A stretch of 64,000 nucleotides of DNA from Isoalcanivorax pacificus W11-5 (GTDB taxonomy: Bacteria; Pseudomonadota; Gammaproteobacteria; Pseudomonadales; Alcanivoracaceae). Below, in pieces: positions 43,578 through 51,958 of this stretch; the stretch's first letter is position 1, and every line of letters begins with the position of its first letter. The stretch covers positions 3,100,001 to 3,164,000 of the forward strand of contig NZ_CP004387.1 of NCBI RefSeq assembly GCF_000299335.2, written 5' to 3'. The translations under genes were made by a program, and so were the position numbers. A model generated the notes under the pieces. It made no database searches and had not been told where the DNA came from. It saw only the letters and a list, made by a program, of their open reading frames with translations.

Positions 43578-44837
43578 ATGGCCCGCAAGAACGCTTTTTA
43601 CGCCCAGTCCGGTGGTGTCACCGCCGTCATCAACGCCTCCGCCGCCGGTGTCATCGAAGCCGCCCGCGACAGCAAAGTGATCGGCAAGGTCTACGCCGGC
43701 CGCAACGGCATCATCGGCGCCCTGACCGAAGACCTGATCGACACCAGCAAGGAATCGAAAGCCGCCATCGCCGCGCTCAGGCACACCCCCGGCGGTGCTT
43801 TCGGGTCCTGCCGCTACAAGCTGAAAAACCTGGAAACCAACCGCCGCGAGTACGAGCGTCTGATCGAGGTATTCCGCGCACACGACATCGGCTACTTCTT
43901 CTATAACGGTGGCGGCGACTCCGCCGACACCTGCCTGAAAGTCTCGCAGCTGGCCGAGACCATGGGCTACCCGATCCAGGCGATCCACGTACCGAAAACC
44001 GTCGACAACGACCTGCCGATCACCGACTGCTCGCCAGGCTTCGGCTCCGTGGCGAAATACACCGCCGTGTCGATCCGCGAAGCGGCGCTGGACGTGATGT
44101 CCATGTGCGCCACCTCGACCAAGGTATTCGTGATGGAAGTGATGGGCCGTCACGCCGGCTGGATCGCAGCGGCGGCTGGCCTGGCGCAGGAACAGGAAGG
44201 CGACGCACCACACATCATCGTGTTCCCGGAAATCGCCTTTGACCAGGCGAAGTTCCTGAAAAAAGTACAGCAGGCGGTGAAGAAGTACGGCTACTGTGTG
44301 ATCGCCGTCTCCGAAGGCGCACGCTATAAAGACGGCACCTTCCTCGCCGACGCCGGCAGCACCGATGCGTTCGGCCACAAACAGCTCGGTGGCGTGGCAC
44401 CGGTGCTGGCGCAACTGGTGAAAAACGAGTTGGGCCATAAATACCACTGGGCCGTGCCGGACTATCTGCAACGCTCTGGCCGTCACCTGGCATCTGCCAC
44501 CGACCTGGAGCAGGCGTATGCCGTCGGTCGCGCTGCGGTCACCTTTGCGGAACAGGGCAAGAATGCCGTGATGCCCGCCATCGTGCGTGGCAAAGGCAAA
44601 AAGTATGCCTGGAGCATCGGCGAAGCCCCGCTGGCCGATGTTGCCAACGTGGAAAAGAAAATGCCGCGCAATTTCATCAGCAAGGACGGCTTCGGCATTA
44701 CCGATGAAGCCCGCGCCTACCTGCTGCCGCTGATCCAGGGTGAAGCCGAGATGCCGTTCAAGAACGGCATGCCGGTACACGCGCGCCTGAAGCTGGCGCC
44801 GGTCACGAAAAAGCTCAAAGGGAAATTCAGCATTTAA
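43578..44837 (+). CDS. pfp: pyrophosphate-dependent 6-phosphofructokinase (419 aa)
   Basis: The enzyme interconverts fructose 6-phosphate and fructose 1,6-bisphosphate with PPi. GGGDS at 111-115 places an Asp (D114) where ATP enzymes have Gly. K140 in VPKTVDND replaces the Gly of ATP enzymes. Both changes mark PPi dependence. MGRHAGWIAAAAGLA is the fructose-phosphate site. The length (419 aa) suits the PPi type. It stands alone, with an independent promoter presumed after the hairpin repeat. Confidence 0.93.
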   Translation: MARKNAFYAQSGGVTAVINASAAGVIEAARDSKVIGKVYAGRNGIIGALTEDLIDTSKESKAAIAALRHTPGGAFGSCRYKLKNLETNRREYERLIEVFRAHDIGYFFYNGGGDSADTCLKVSQLAETMGYPIQAIHVPKTVDNDLPITDCSPGFGSVAKYTAVSIREAALDVMSMCATSTKVFVMEVMGRHAGWIAAAAGLAQEQEGDAPHIIVFPEIAFDQAKFLKKVQQAVKKYGYCVIAVSEGARYKDGTFLADAGSTDAFGHKQLGGVAPVLAQLVKNELGHKYHWAVPDYLQRSGRHLASATDLEQAYAVGRAAVTFAEQGKNAVMPAIVRGKGKKYAWSIGEAPLADVANVEKKMPRNFISKDGFGITDEARAYLLPLIQGEAEMPFKNGMPVHARLKLAPVTKKLKGKFSI

Positions 44838-44846
44838 GCACAGGGC

Positions 44847-44867
44847 GGGCGTGCATAGACGACGCCC
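44847..44867. terminator. weak bidirectional hairpin between pfp and the HAD gene
   Basis: GGGCGT (44847-44852) and ACGCCC (44862-44867) pair around a 9-nt loop between two convergent genes. There is no strong T tract on either side, so the assignment as terminator is tentative. Confidence 0.3.
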
Positions 44868-44870
44868 ACT

Positions 44871-45437
44871 CTATTCCCCCATCAGTTCCAGGAAATCCCT
44901 GAACACCCGGTCGGCATCGTCACCAAAATGCGAATGCCGGCCGGTGTCATAAAACCACGCCTGCATCCCGGCGCGCCGTGCCGCTTCGATGTCGTAACGG
45001 AAATCCCCGACGTACACCAGTGCCTCACAGGGCAGGTTCCACTGCCGTGCAATACGCAACAGGCCGTCCGGGTCCGGCTTCGGCCGGCAATCTTCGCGCG
45101 TGAGCACCACATCCACGTCGATGCCCAGGCGGGAGAGGGTCAATGCGGTAGGCACGCGTGCGTTGCGCGTCAGGATGCCGGTGGGCAGGCCCTGTCTGCG
45201 CAGGGCCGCGAGCCAGTCGTCCGCTCCCGGTATCCAGGAGGCCGCCCGGGCGCCGGCCATTTCGTGCTCGTGAATGATGCGATGCACGCGCGCCGCCTCG
45301 TCCTCCACCAGCCCCTCGGCGTATTCGATCAGGCCAAGACCGTCCGGGCAGCCGGTGGCGGCACGGATGGCGGCAAAATCCAGTTGCGAATCCACCAGCG
45401 TGCCATCGAGGTCGAAGATCACCCCGCGCAGTGACAC
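44871..45437 (-). CDS. HAD-superfamily phosphatase, Gph-like (188 aa)
   Basis: The HAD motif I is FDLDGTLVDSQLD near the start, motif II is LTRNAR near residue 90, and motif III/IV is RPKPDPDGLLR followed by YVGDFRYDIEAARRAG. It resembles phosphoglycolate-phosphatase-like enzymes, but the substrate is not identifiable. The start is GTG 45437, preceded by GGAGG. It lies 3 nt after the helicase stop and is translationally coupled to it. Confidence 0.87.
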   Translation of the reverse strand: MSLRGVIFDLDGTLVDSQLDFAAIRAATGCPDGLGLIEYAEGLVEDEAARVHRIIHEHEMAGARAASWIPGADDWLAALRRQGLPTGILTRNARVPTALTLSRLGIDVDVVLTREDCRPKPDPDGLLRIARQWNLPCEALVYVGDFRYDIEAARRAGMQAWFYDTGRHSHFGDDADRVFRDFLELMGE

Positions 45438-45440
45438 GGC

Positions 45441-46772
45441 TTATGCCTCCACCGGGCCACGCGGTTTCTTGCGCGGGGTGGCAAAGCCGCCCTGGGTATC
45501 CGGTGCAGGCTTTTTCACCGCGGCTTTTTTCGCAGGGGTTTTCTTTGCGCCGGCTTTTTTCGCTTCGGTTTTCTTCTTCAGCTTTTTCTTTTTGCTGCCG
45601 GCAGCCTTGCCAGAGGATTTCAGTTTTTTCGGGCCATTGAAATGCCCCGGATGTTCAGCCACCAGCCGCTGGCTGATATTCAGCCGCAGGTAGCGGCTGA
45701 TGCTCGACATCAGGTTCCACTCGTGCGCCGCCACCAGTGTGATGGCCAGGCCGTCGTGGCCGATACGCCCGGTGCGCCCGGCGCGGTGCAGGTATTCATC
45801 ACCACTGCGCGGCACATCGAAATTGATCACCAGTTCCAGCCCGGATATGTCCAGGCCGCGCGCCGCCACGTCGGTGGCCACCAGCACCTGGATATCGCCG
45901 TTGCGCAGCTTGTCCAGCGTCTGCTTGCGGACCTTGTGGTCTTTTTCGCCATGCAGCACGTACACCTTGTCCAGATGGGTGCGCAACACACCACCGAGCC
46001 GGTCGGCCTGTTCGCGGGTATTGGTGAAGATAATGGTTTTTTCGAACGTCTCGTTGTCGAGCAGCCAGCGCAGCACGCGCTCCTTGTGCCCGACATCGTC
46101 GACAGTGATCAACTGGTGGCGAATGTTGGCGTGTTCATCGCGCACGGTGTTGATCACCAGTTCGCGCGGCTCGCGCAGCACGGCGGCCACCACCTGGGCC
46201 ATTGCCTGGCCACCCGGCGTGGCGGAGAACAGCAGCGTTTGCCGTTTGGGATTACAGATTTCGGCCAGGCGCAGTACATCGTCCTTGAAGCCCATGTCGA
46301 GCATGCGGTCGGCTTCGTCCAGCACCAGCATGGTCAGGTCGCTGAAATCGAGATTGCCGGCTTCCAGGTGTTCCAGCAGCCGGCCCGGCGTGCCGATCAG
46401 GATGTCCGGGTTCTTGCGCATGCGCGCGGCCTGCACCTTGAAGTCCTCGCCGCCGGTGATCAGTTCCGCCTTGATGTAGGTGAAGCCGATCAGTTGCTCG
46501 ACGTGCTTGAGCGTCTGCCGGGCCAGTTCGCGGGTCGGCAGCAGGATCAGCGCACGGGTGCCGGCACGATGGTCCGGGTGCTCGATCAGGTAATGCAGCA
46601 TCGGCAGCAGGAACGCCGCCGTCTTGCCGCTGCCGGTCTGGGCGGTGACACGCAGGTCGTGGCCGGCCAGCGCCTCGGGAATGGCGGCCGCCTGGACCGG
46701 GGTCGGCTCGGTGAAGCCGAGTTCGGCCAGCGCCTTCAGCAGGCGTTCATGCAGGGGAAGTTCGGCAAACAC
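45441..46772 (-). CDS. DEAD-box ATP-dependent RNA helicase with Lys-rich tail (443 aa)
   Basis: All core motifs are present: Q motif GFTEPTPVQAAAIP, motif I AQTGSGKT, PTRELA, TPGRLLEHL, motif II DEAD, motif III SAT, and motif VI HRAGRTGR. The C-terminal 60 residues are Lys-rich with repeated KKAGAKK-type units, probably an RNA-binding tail. SrmB and RhlE/RhlB types are close, so no symbol is given. The start is GTG 46772 (FAELPLHERLL). Confidence 0.92.
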   Translation of the reverse strand: MFAELPLHERLLKALAELGFTEPTPVQAAAIPEALAGHDLRVTAQTGSGKTAAFLLPMLHYLIEHPDHRAGTRALILLPTRELARQTLKHVEQLIGFTYIKAELITGGEDFKVQAARMRKNPDILIGTPGRLLEHLEAGNLDFSDLTMLVLDEADRMLDMGFKDDVLRLAEICNPKRQTLLFSATPGGQAMAQVVAAVLREPRELVINTVRDEHANIRHQLITVDDVGHKERVLRWLLDNETFEKTIIFTNTREQADRLGGVLRTHLDKVYVLHGEKDHKVRKQTLDKLRNGDIQVLVATDVAARGLDISGLELVINFDVPRSGDEYLHRAGRTGRIGHDGLAITLVAAHEWNLMSSISRYLRLNISQRLVAEHPGHFNGPKKLKSSGKAAGSKKKKLKKKTEAKKAGAKKTPAKKAAVKKPAPDTQGGFATPRKKPRGPVEA

Positions 46773-46833
46773 GCAGTGGGTGTCCTCATCATGACAATGC
46801 GCGCAGTGTACCCGCTTGGCGCAGGCATATGTA

Positions 46834-48636
46834 TCAGACTGGCGTCAAAGGCCAGAATAGCGGGATCAGGATCACGCAGCTCAGCCACACAATCAGGTTC
46901 AGCGGGATGCCCAGGCGGGCAAAGTCGGTGAACCGGTAGTTGCCGGCACTGTAGACCAGAGTGTTGGTCTGGTAGCCGATCGGCGTGGCGAAGCTGGCAC
47001 TGGCGGCGAACATCACGCCCACCACGAATGGCCGCGGGTCCACGCCCAGGTGCTGGGCGACGCCGATGACAATGGGGGTGAACAGCACCGCCACCGCATT
47101 GTTGCTGATCAGCTCGGTGGCAATGGAAACAATCAGGATGGTCAGCGCGAGCATGGCCCAGGGGCTCCAGCCCTCACCCAGCGTCACCAGCGCCGAGGCC
47201 AGCATCGCCGCCAGGCCGGATTCGCGCATGGCAATGCTGATCGCCAGCATGCCGAAGATCAGGATGATGATCGGCCATTCGATGGTCTTGTAGGTTTCGT
47301 CCGGGCGCACACAGCCGGTTGCCACCACCACCGCCGCGCCGATGATCGCCAGCCCCTCGATGGGCATCACGTTCAGCGCCGCCAGCAGCATCACGCCGGC
47401 AATGGTGGCCAGCGCGATCGGCGCCTTGTGCTGGCGGTTGGTCGGGGCCTTGCCGTCGGTAATCGCGAACAGGTCGCCGTTGTCGCAGAAGCGCTTGATC
47501 TGCGACCGGGTGCCTTCCACCAGCAGCACGTCGCCGAACTGCAGTTGAAAGTCATCGACGATGTCCTGGATCGAGGCGTCCTTGCGGTGCACCGCCACCA
47601 GGTGAATGCCGTAGCGGGCCAGCAGATCCAGGTCGCGGATGGGGCGCTGCACATAGCGTGACGACGAGCCGACAATGGCCTCGACGATCACCACGTCCTG
47701 GCGGCGCAGGGTTTCCAGGTCCTGGCTGTCATCGGCCCTGGCGGCCTGCAGGCCGACCAGATCGGTACTGCGCAGGTCGACCATGTCGCTGGAGCGGCTG
47801 TGCACCACCAGCTTGTCGCCCACTTCCAGCCGCATGCCCGGCTTCGGTGCGGAGAACTCTTCGTCATTGCGGAACAGCTTCAGCACCGACACGGTGCCGT
47901 TGGTCAGCCGCGCCTCGTGTAACGTGCGGCCGGCCAGCCGCGAGCCCTGCGGCACGAACAGCTCGGTCATGAAGGTGCGGTCGCCGCTGCCGGTGAACTG
48001 CTGGGTCAGGGTTTCCCGTATCGGCAGGAAACGCGGCGCGGCGAAGTACATGAACACGCAGCCGACCAGCGCGATCAGCATGGCCGGGGCGGAAATCTCG
48101 AACATGCTGAACGGCGCCAGCCCCATGTCCCGGGCCACGCCATCCACCAGGATGTTGGTGGAGGTGCCAACCATGGTGATGATGCCGCCGAGGATGGTGG
48201 CGTAGGACAGCGGGATCAGCAGCCGTGACGGCGCGATGCGGTAGCGGGCGGCCATCGAGATCACCGCCGGCATCAGCACCATCACCACCGGGGTGTTGTT
48301 GATGAAGGGCGACACCAGCAGCCCGGCCAGCAGCAGGCCCACCAGCAGGCGGCGCTCCCGGCCACCGGACGCCTGGCCGATCCAGTCACCGAGGCGGTCC
48401 ACACAGCCGGTCTTTTCCAGCGCGGCGCTGATCACGAACAGGCAGGCGATGGTCACCGGGGCGCTGTTGCTGAATACGCTGAGCACCTGCGAGCTGTCCA
48501 GCAGGCCGAGCACCAGCAGCGCCGCCACCGCCAGCATCACGGCCACATCCGGCTTGAACCATTCGCGCACAAAGGCCGCAAACAGGGCAATCAGGATCAG
48601 GCCCACGACCAGGGGCTGGAAGGATTCGGCGATCAA
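46834..48636 (-). CDS. SLC13/DASS-type anion transporter with two TrkA-C domains (600 aa)
   Basis: The fold is that of the CitT/YbiR-like divalent anion:Na+ symporters: an N-terminal group of helices with SPFINNTPVVMVLMPAV, a cytoplasmic region of about 170 residues containing two TrkA-C (RCK-C) domains, and a second helix set with ISNNAVAVLFTPI and FATPIGYQTNTLVY. Substrates in such families include sulfate and dicarboxylates; this one is unknown. TTG 48636 is preferred because AGGGAG sits 8 nt upstream; an ATG at 48681 in frame has no ribosome site. Confidence 0.88.
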   Translation of the reverse strand: MIAESFQPLVVGLILIALFAAFVREWFKPDVAVMLAVAALLVLGLLDSSQVLSVFSNSAPVTIACLFVISAALEKTGCVDRLGDWIGQASGGRERRLLVGLLLAGLLVSPFINNTPVVMVLMPAVISMAARYRIAPSRLLIPLSYATILGGIITMVGTSTNILVDGVARDMGLAPFSMFEISAPAMLIALVGCVFMYFAAPRFLPIRETLTQQFTGSGDRTFMTELFVPQGSRLAGRTLHEARLTNGTVSVLKLFRNDEEFSAPKPGMRLEVGDKLVVHSRSSDMVDLRSTDLVGLQAARADDSQDLETLRRQDVVIVEAIVGSSSRYVQRPIRDLDLLARYGIHLVAVHRKDASIQDIVDDFQLQFGDVLLVEGTRSQIKRFCDNGDLFAITDGKAPTNRQHKAPIALATIAGVMLLAALNVMPIEGLAIIGAAVVVATGCVRPDETYKTIEWPIIILIFGMLAISIAMRESGLAAMLASALVTLGEGWSPWAMLALTILIVSIATELISNNAVAVLFTPIVIGVAQHLGVDPRPFVVGVMFAASASFATPIGYQTNTLVYSAGNYRFTDFARLGIPLNLIVWLSCVILIPLFWPLTPV

Positions 48637-48823
48637 GTGTCTGGCTCCCTGCGCAGGGTGGCGGATACAGGACGGGCGCATGGCCCGAGGCTGCCGGCAG
48701 GGTAACTGGCCCTCCGGCGGAGCAAGAAAGAATAAATGCTTTTGTGCTTATTCCATTTGGCGCTATTGCCCGCTGCGACCGAAGTATCAGGCGGCCGAGT
48801 GGCCACGGCAGGTCCCCGGTTGC

Positions 48824-48829
48824 TATAAT
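48824..48829 (+). promoter_or_regulatory. -10 element of the ppa promoter
   Basis: A perfect TATAAT lies 38 nt upstream of the ppa start, in the gap between divergent genes. The -35 region 17 nt upstream (GGCCAC) does not match the consensus, so only the -10 box is claimed. Confidence 0.5.
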
Positions 48830-48866
48830 CCGCCGCCATCCCGCACAGCCAACGGACTGATACACC

Positions 48867-49397
48867 ATGGATTTTGCCAAGATTCCCGCCGGCAAGGATG
48901 TTCCGAACGACCTCTACGTCGTGATCGAGATCCCCGCCAACGCCAACCCGATCAAGTACGAAGTGGACAAGGACACCAACGCCATCTTCGTGGACCGTTT
49001 CATGGCCACGCCGATGTTCTACCCGGCCAACTACGGTTACATTCCGAACACCCTGTCCGAAGATGGTGATCCGCTGGACGTGCTGGTGGTCACCCCGTAC
49101 CCGGTGATTCCGGGCAGCGTGATCCGCTGCCGCCCGGTGGGCATGCTCAACATGAGCGATGAATCCGGCAAGGACACCAAGCTGATCGCGGTACCGCACG
49201 ACAAACTGTCGGCGCTGTACAAAGATGTGCAGGAACACACCGACCTGCCGGCGCTGCTGATCCAGCAGATCGAGCATTTCTTCGAGAACTACAAGGATCT
49301 CGAGCCGGGCAAGTGGGTGAAAGTGGATGGCTGGGACAACGCTGATGCCGCCCGCAAGGAAGTGCTGAAGTCGATCGAGGCCTACAAGAACGACTGA
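48867..49397 (+). CDS. ppa: inorganic pyrophosphatase, family I (176 aa)
   Basis: Ppa hydrolyses PPi to two phosphates in the cytoplasm. [31 protein letters not shown], the metal site [10 protein letters not shown] and AVPHDKLS are diagnostic. The length equals the E. coli enzyme (176 aa). A strong terminator follows, so the gene is a single unit. Confidence 0.97.
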   Translation: MDFAKIPAGKDVPNDLYVVIEIPANANPIKYEVDKDTNAIFVDRFMATPMFYPANYGYIPNTLSEDGDPLDVLVVTPYPVIPGSVIRCRPVGMLNMSDESGKDTKLIAVPHDKLSALYKDVQEHTDLPALLIQQIEHFFENYKDLEPGKWVKVDGWDNADAARKEVLKSIEAYKND

Positions 49398-49412
49398 GCA
49401 CTGCCTGTTCTG

Positions 49413-49444
49413 AAAAAACGGCCGGGCTTCACCGGCCGTTTTTT
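49413..49444 (+). terminator. intrinsic terminator of ppa
   Basis: AAAAAACGGCCGG (49413-49425), a 6-nt loop, and CCGGCCGTTTTTT (49432-49444) form a perfect 13-bp stem with a T tract, 15 nt after the ppa stop. Being symmetric, it would also stop leftward transcription. Confidence 0.95.
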
Positions 49445-49552
49445 GTTGGCGGATTCATTTGTATTCTGGCGCAGGCGGGCAGAGCCGGCGAGATCAAGCC
49501 GGGGGACATCGGCAACGATTGCCTCTGCCCTTGTCACCACAGGAGGCGGATT

Positions 49553-50059
49553 TTGGACATCACGGTACGTGCCGAACAGCCTGAAGATATCGATACCATC
49601 ACCCGGCTGACGCAGGCGGCGTTTCTGCACGCGGAACACAGCAGCCATACCGAGCAGTTCATCGTCAACGCGCTGCGCGATGCGGGGCAGCTGACCTTTT
49701 CGCTGGTGGCACTCGAGGATGAGCAGGTCGTCGGCCATGTGGCGCTTTCACCGGTCACGATATCGTCCGGCGTCACCGGCTGGTACGGCCTGGGACCGAT
49801 CTCCGTCTGGCCCGCGCACCAGGGGCGGGGCATCGGCTCAGCACTGATGCACGCCGCCCTCGCGGCCCTGCGCCAGCACGGCGCTGCCGGTTGTGTACTG
49901 CTGGGCGATCCCGGTTATTACGCCCGCTTCGGTTTCCGCCCGCAACCCGGCCTGACCCTGCCCGGCGTGCCGCCGGAATATTTCCAGGCGTTCGGCTTTA
50001 CAGATGACCTGCCCGAAGGTGAGGTTTCTTATCACCGCGCGTTTGAGGCGACGGCCTGA
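49553..50059 (+). CDS. GNAT-family N-acetyltransferase (168 aa)
   Basis: The acetyl-CoA motif is VWPAHQGRGIGSALMHAAL, and GDPGYYARFGFRPQPGLTLP is typical of the YhbS-like subgroup. The acceptor is unknown. The start is TTG 49553, with a perfect AGGAGG at 49541-49546; homology starts with DITVRAEQPEDID. It is followed by a gap and the convergent toxin-antitoxin pair. Confidence 0.88.
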   Translation: MDITVRAEQPEDIDTITRLTQAAFLHAEHSSHTEQFIVNALRDAGQLTFSLVALEDEQVVGHVALSPVTISSGVTGWYGLGPISVWPAHQGRGIGSALMHAALAALRQHGAAGCVLLGDPGYYARFGFRPQPGLTLPGVPPEYFQAFGFTDDLPEGEVSYHRAFEATA

Positions 50060-50126
50060 ACTGAAAGCCAGCGGCAGTGGCAGTGGCAGGTTCCGTGATG
50101 GAAGGCACTGCCTGTGTTGTTGTCTG

Positions 50127-50429
50127 TCAATGTACAGGCCGCGGCTTCGCGGCCATGTCGATACCAAGCGACCGGGTGACAGCAAGCAGGGTTTTCAACG
50201 TTGGATTGCCCGTCTCACTGAACGAGCGATACAACTGCTCACGCGATAACCCGGTCTCCCTGGCCATCTGCGCCATGCCTTTTGCACGGGCCACGACACC
50301 CAGCGCGTGGGCGATATAGGCTACATCCCCGGTTTCCAGCGCATCCGACACAAACTCGGCCAATGCTTCCGGGCTGTCCAGATAATAGGCTGCGTCAAAC
50401 GTATGAAATTTTTCAATGGTCTTTGGCAT
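50127..50429 (-). CDS. higA: HigA-type antitoxin, helix-turn-helix (100 aa)
   Basis: The protein resembles the 'putative addiction module antidote' family: FDAAYYLDSPEALAEFVSDALE near the N-terminus, then a helix-turn-helix, MAQMARETGLSREQLYRSFSETGNPTLKTLLAVTRSLG. The antitoxin would bind both toxin and promoter. ATG 50429 lies inside the toxin 3' end (17-nt overlap). Gene order toxin-antitoxin is the higBA order. Confidence 0.82.
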   Translation of the reverse strand: MPKTIEKFHTFDAAYYLDSPEALAEFVSDALETGDVAYIAHALGVVARAKGMAQMARETGLSREQLYRSFSETGNPTLKTLLAVTRSLGIDMAAKPRPVH

Positions 50430-50724
50430 GTTCGGCCCTCCATCTCTGCAACAGTGTCTGAGCGGCCCTGATATCCGCCGCCTGTGAACTCTTGTCGCCA
50501 CCTGCCAGCAGCAACACCCAGCGCTCACCCTGTTGATGGAAATACACCCGATACCCTGGTCCTGCATCAATGCGCAGTTCGCTGACGCCCCGGCCCACTC
50601 CCTTCACGTCACCGGGCAATCCCGCCATCAAGCGGCTGATGCGCGAGACAATCCGGCCTTTGGCCTGCCCATCTTTCAGGCGCGTCAGCCAGCGCCGGAA
50701 GGTATCCGTTTCGTAGCACTTCAT
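50413..50724 (-). CDS. higB: RelE/ParE-superfamily toxin, HigB-like (103 aa)
   Basis: The fold is suggested by ETDTFRRWLTRLKDGQAKGRIVSRISRL, then GVSELRIDAGPGYRVYFHQQG and VLLLAGGDKSSQAADIRAA. These are hallmarks of the addiction killer family related to RelE, which cleave mRNA at the ribosome. The toxin gene precedes its antitoxin and overlaps it by 17 nt. No insertion-sequence remnants flank the pair. Confidence 0.84.
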   Translation of the reverse strand: MKCYETDTFRRWLTRLKDGQAKGRIVSRISRLMAGLPGDVKGVGRGVSELRIDAGPGYRVYFHQQGERWVLLLAGGDKSSQAADIRAAQTLLQRWRAEHAKDH

Positions 50725-50766
50725 GCTGCCAAATGTAGTCTAAAAATCACACTCCGGCAACCCTGA

Positions 50767-51753
50767 TCAGCCCTGCGACAACAACGCCCGCAAGTCGATC
50801 AGTTGCGCGTTGGCGCGGGAAATATAGTTCGCCATCACCAGCGAATGGTTGGCCAGCACACCGAACCCGGAACCGTTCAGAATCATCGGGCTCCAGACGG
50901 CTTCCTGGGTCGCTTCCAGTTCGCGGATCATCTGCCGCATGCTCACCTGTGCGTTCTTGCGCCGCAGCACTTCATCGAAATCGATTTCTGCCGCCTGCAT
51001 CAACTGGATCAGCGCCCAGCAGGCGCCGCGCGCCTCAAAGAAGACGTCGTCGATTTTCAGCCAGGGCGTGCGGTCGATGCGGCCACTGCCTTCGCCATCG
51101 TCCAGGTCCACATCCAGGTGCGCGCGACCGACGCTGTTGGACAGCCGCAACGACAGGCTGCCGAGACGGTTCTGCACTTCACTCAGCCAATAGTTGAGGT
51201 TGTCTGCCCGGGCGTAGAAGCGGGCGCTTTCGTTGGCCGGGTCCACCAGCCGGCCCAGATAGCGCTCCAGTGCGTCCACGCCACGACGGTATTCGTTCTC
51301 GGTGGCCGGGATGGCCCAGCTCTTGTGATCAAAATTGAACTGCGGCTCGGCCACGGCCAGGTCCGGGTCTTCACGGCTCTGGGTCTGCGAGCGGCTCATG
51401 TCACGGCGCAACACCCGCGCCATGTCGCGCACCTGCACCAGCACACCGAATTCCCACGCCGGCATGTTATCCAGCCACAGGCGGTGCGGCAGAATATCGT
51501 TGGAGAGATAGCCACCGGGCTTGTCCAGCAGGGTATTCACCACCTGGATCAGGGTGCCGGTCATCACCTGGCCCGGCACGGCCTGCGGCGGCGCGACGAC
51601 GGCAAAGGGCTCCGGCTCACGGCTCCAGTACCAGCCCAGCACCAGATTCACCAGCAACAGCGCGACCAGTGCCACCCCTGCCCAGCGTGTGGTACTCCAG
51701 CGACGTTTGCGGTGCGGTGCGGGCGCCCCCTGCGGCGCGGTGGATGTGTCCAT
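50767..51753 (-). CDS. DUF2333-family inner-membrane protein (328 aa)
   Basis: One N-terminal helix (WAGVALVALLLVNLVLGWYW) anchors a periplasmic domain of about 280 residues. The GGYLSNDILPHRLWLDNMPAWEFGVLVQVRDMARVLRRDMSRSQ stretch (read in pieces) is the most conserved part of DUF2333. The function is unknown. It is divergent from dsbD; the 205-nt gap between them contains a GCCGG-rich hairpin and no gene. Confidence 0.8.
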   Translation of the reverse strand: MDTSTAPQGAPAPHRKRRWSTTRWAGVALVALLLVNLVLGWYWSREPEPFAVVAPPQAVPGQVMTGTLIQVVNTLLDKPGGYLSNDILPHRLWLDNMPAWEFGVLVQVRDMARVLRRDMSRSQTQSREDPDLAVAEPQFNFDHKSWAIPATENEYRRGVDALERYLGRLVDPANESARFYARADNLNYWLSEVQNRLGSLSLRLSNSVGRAHLDVDLDDGEGSGRIDRTPWLKIDDVFFEARGACWALIQLMQAAEIDFDEVLRRKNAQVSMRQMIRELEATQEAVWSPMILNGSGFGVLANHSLVMANYISRANAQLIDLRALLSQG

Positions 51754-51958
51754 GGTGAAAATCCCTCTGCTGCAATGAATGCCGGCTGCCCGGCCGGCCT
51801 TTCAATACTTTCAATATCAGGATGGCACTGTGCCGGTATCGCTTGCGACCGAATATACCATTGCCACGCACCGTTGATGCAGTCCATCACCGGCAGCCTG
51901 GCACCGGCTCTGCTATGCTTGCCGAACTTTTCCGGCCGGGCCGATTCCAAGCGTGACC

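Noticed and set aside
45460-45640. separate small gene in the Lys-rich tail of the DEAD-box helicase
   Set aside because: Open frames on the plus strand here are shadows of the Lys/Ala-rich C-terminal tail.
49413-49444. possible attachment site or mobile-element end
   Set aside because: The palindrome with a T tract right after ppa is fully explained as an intrinsic terminator.
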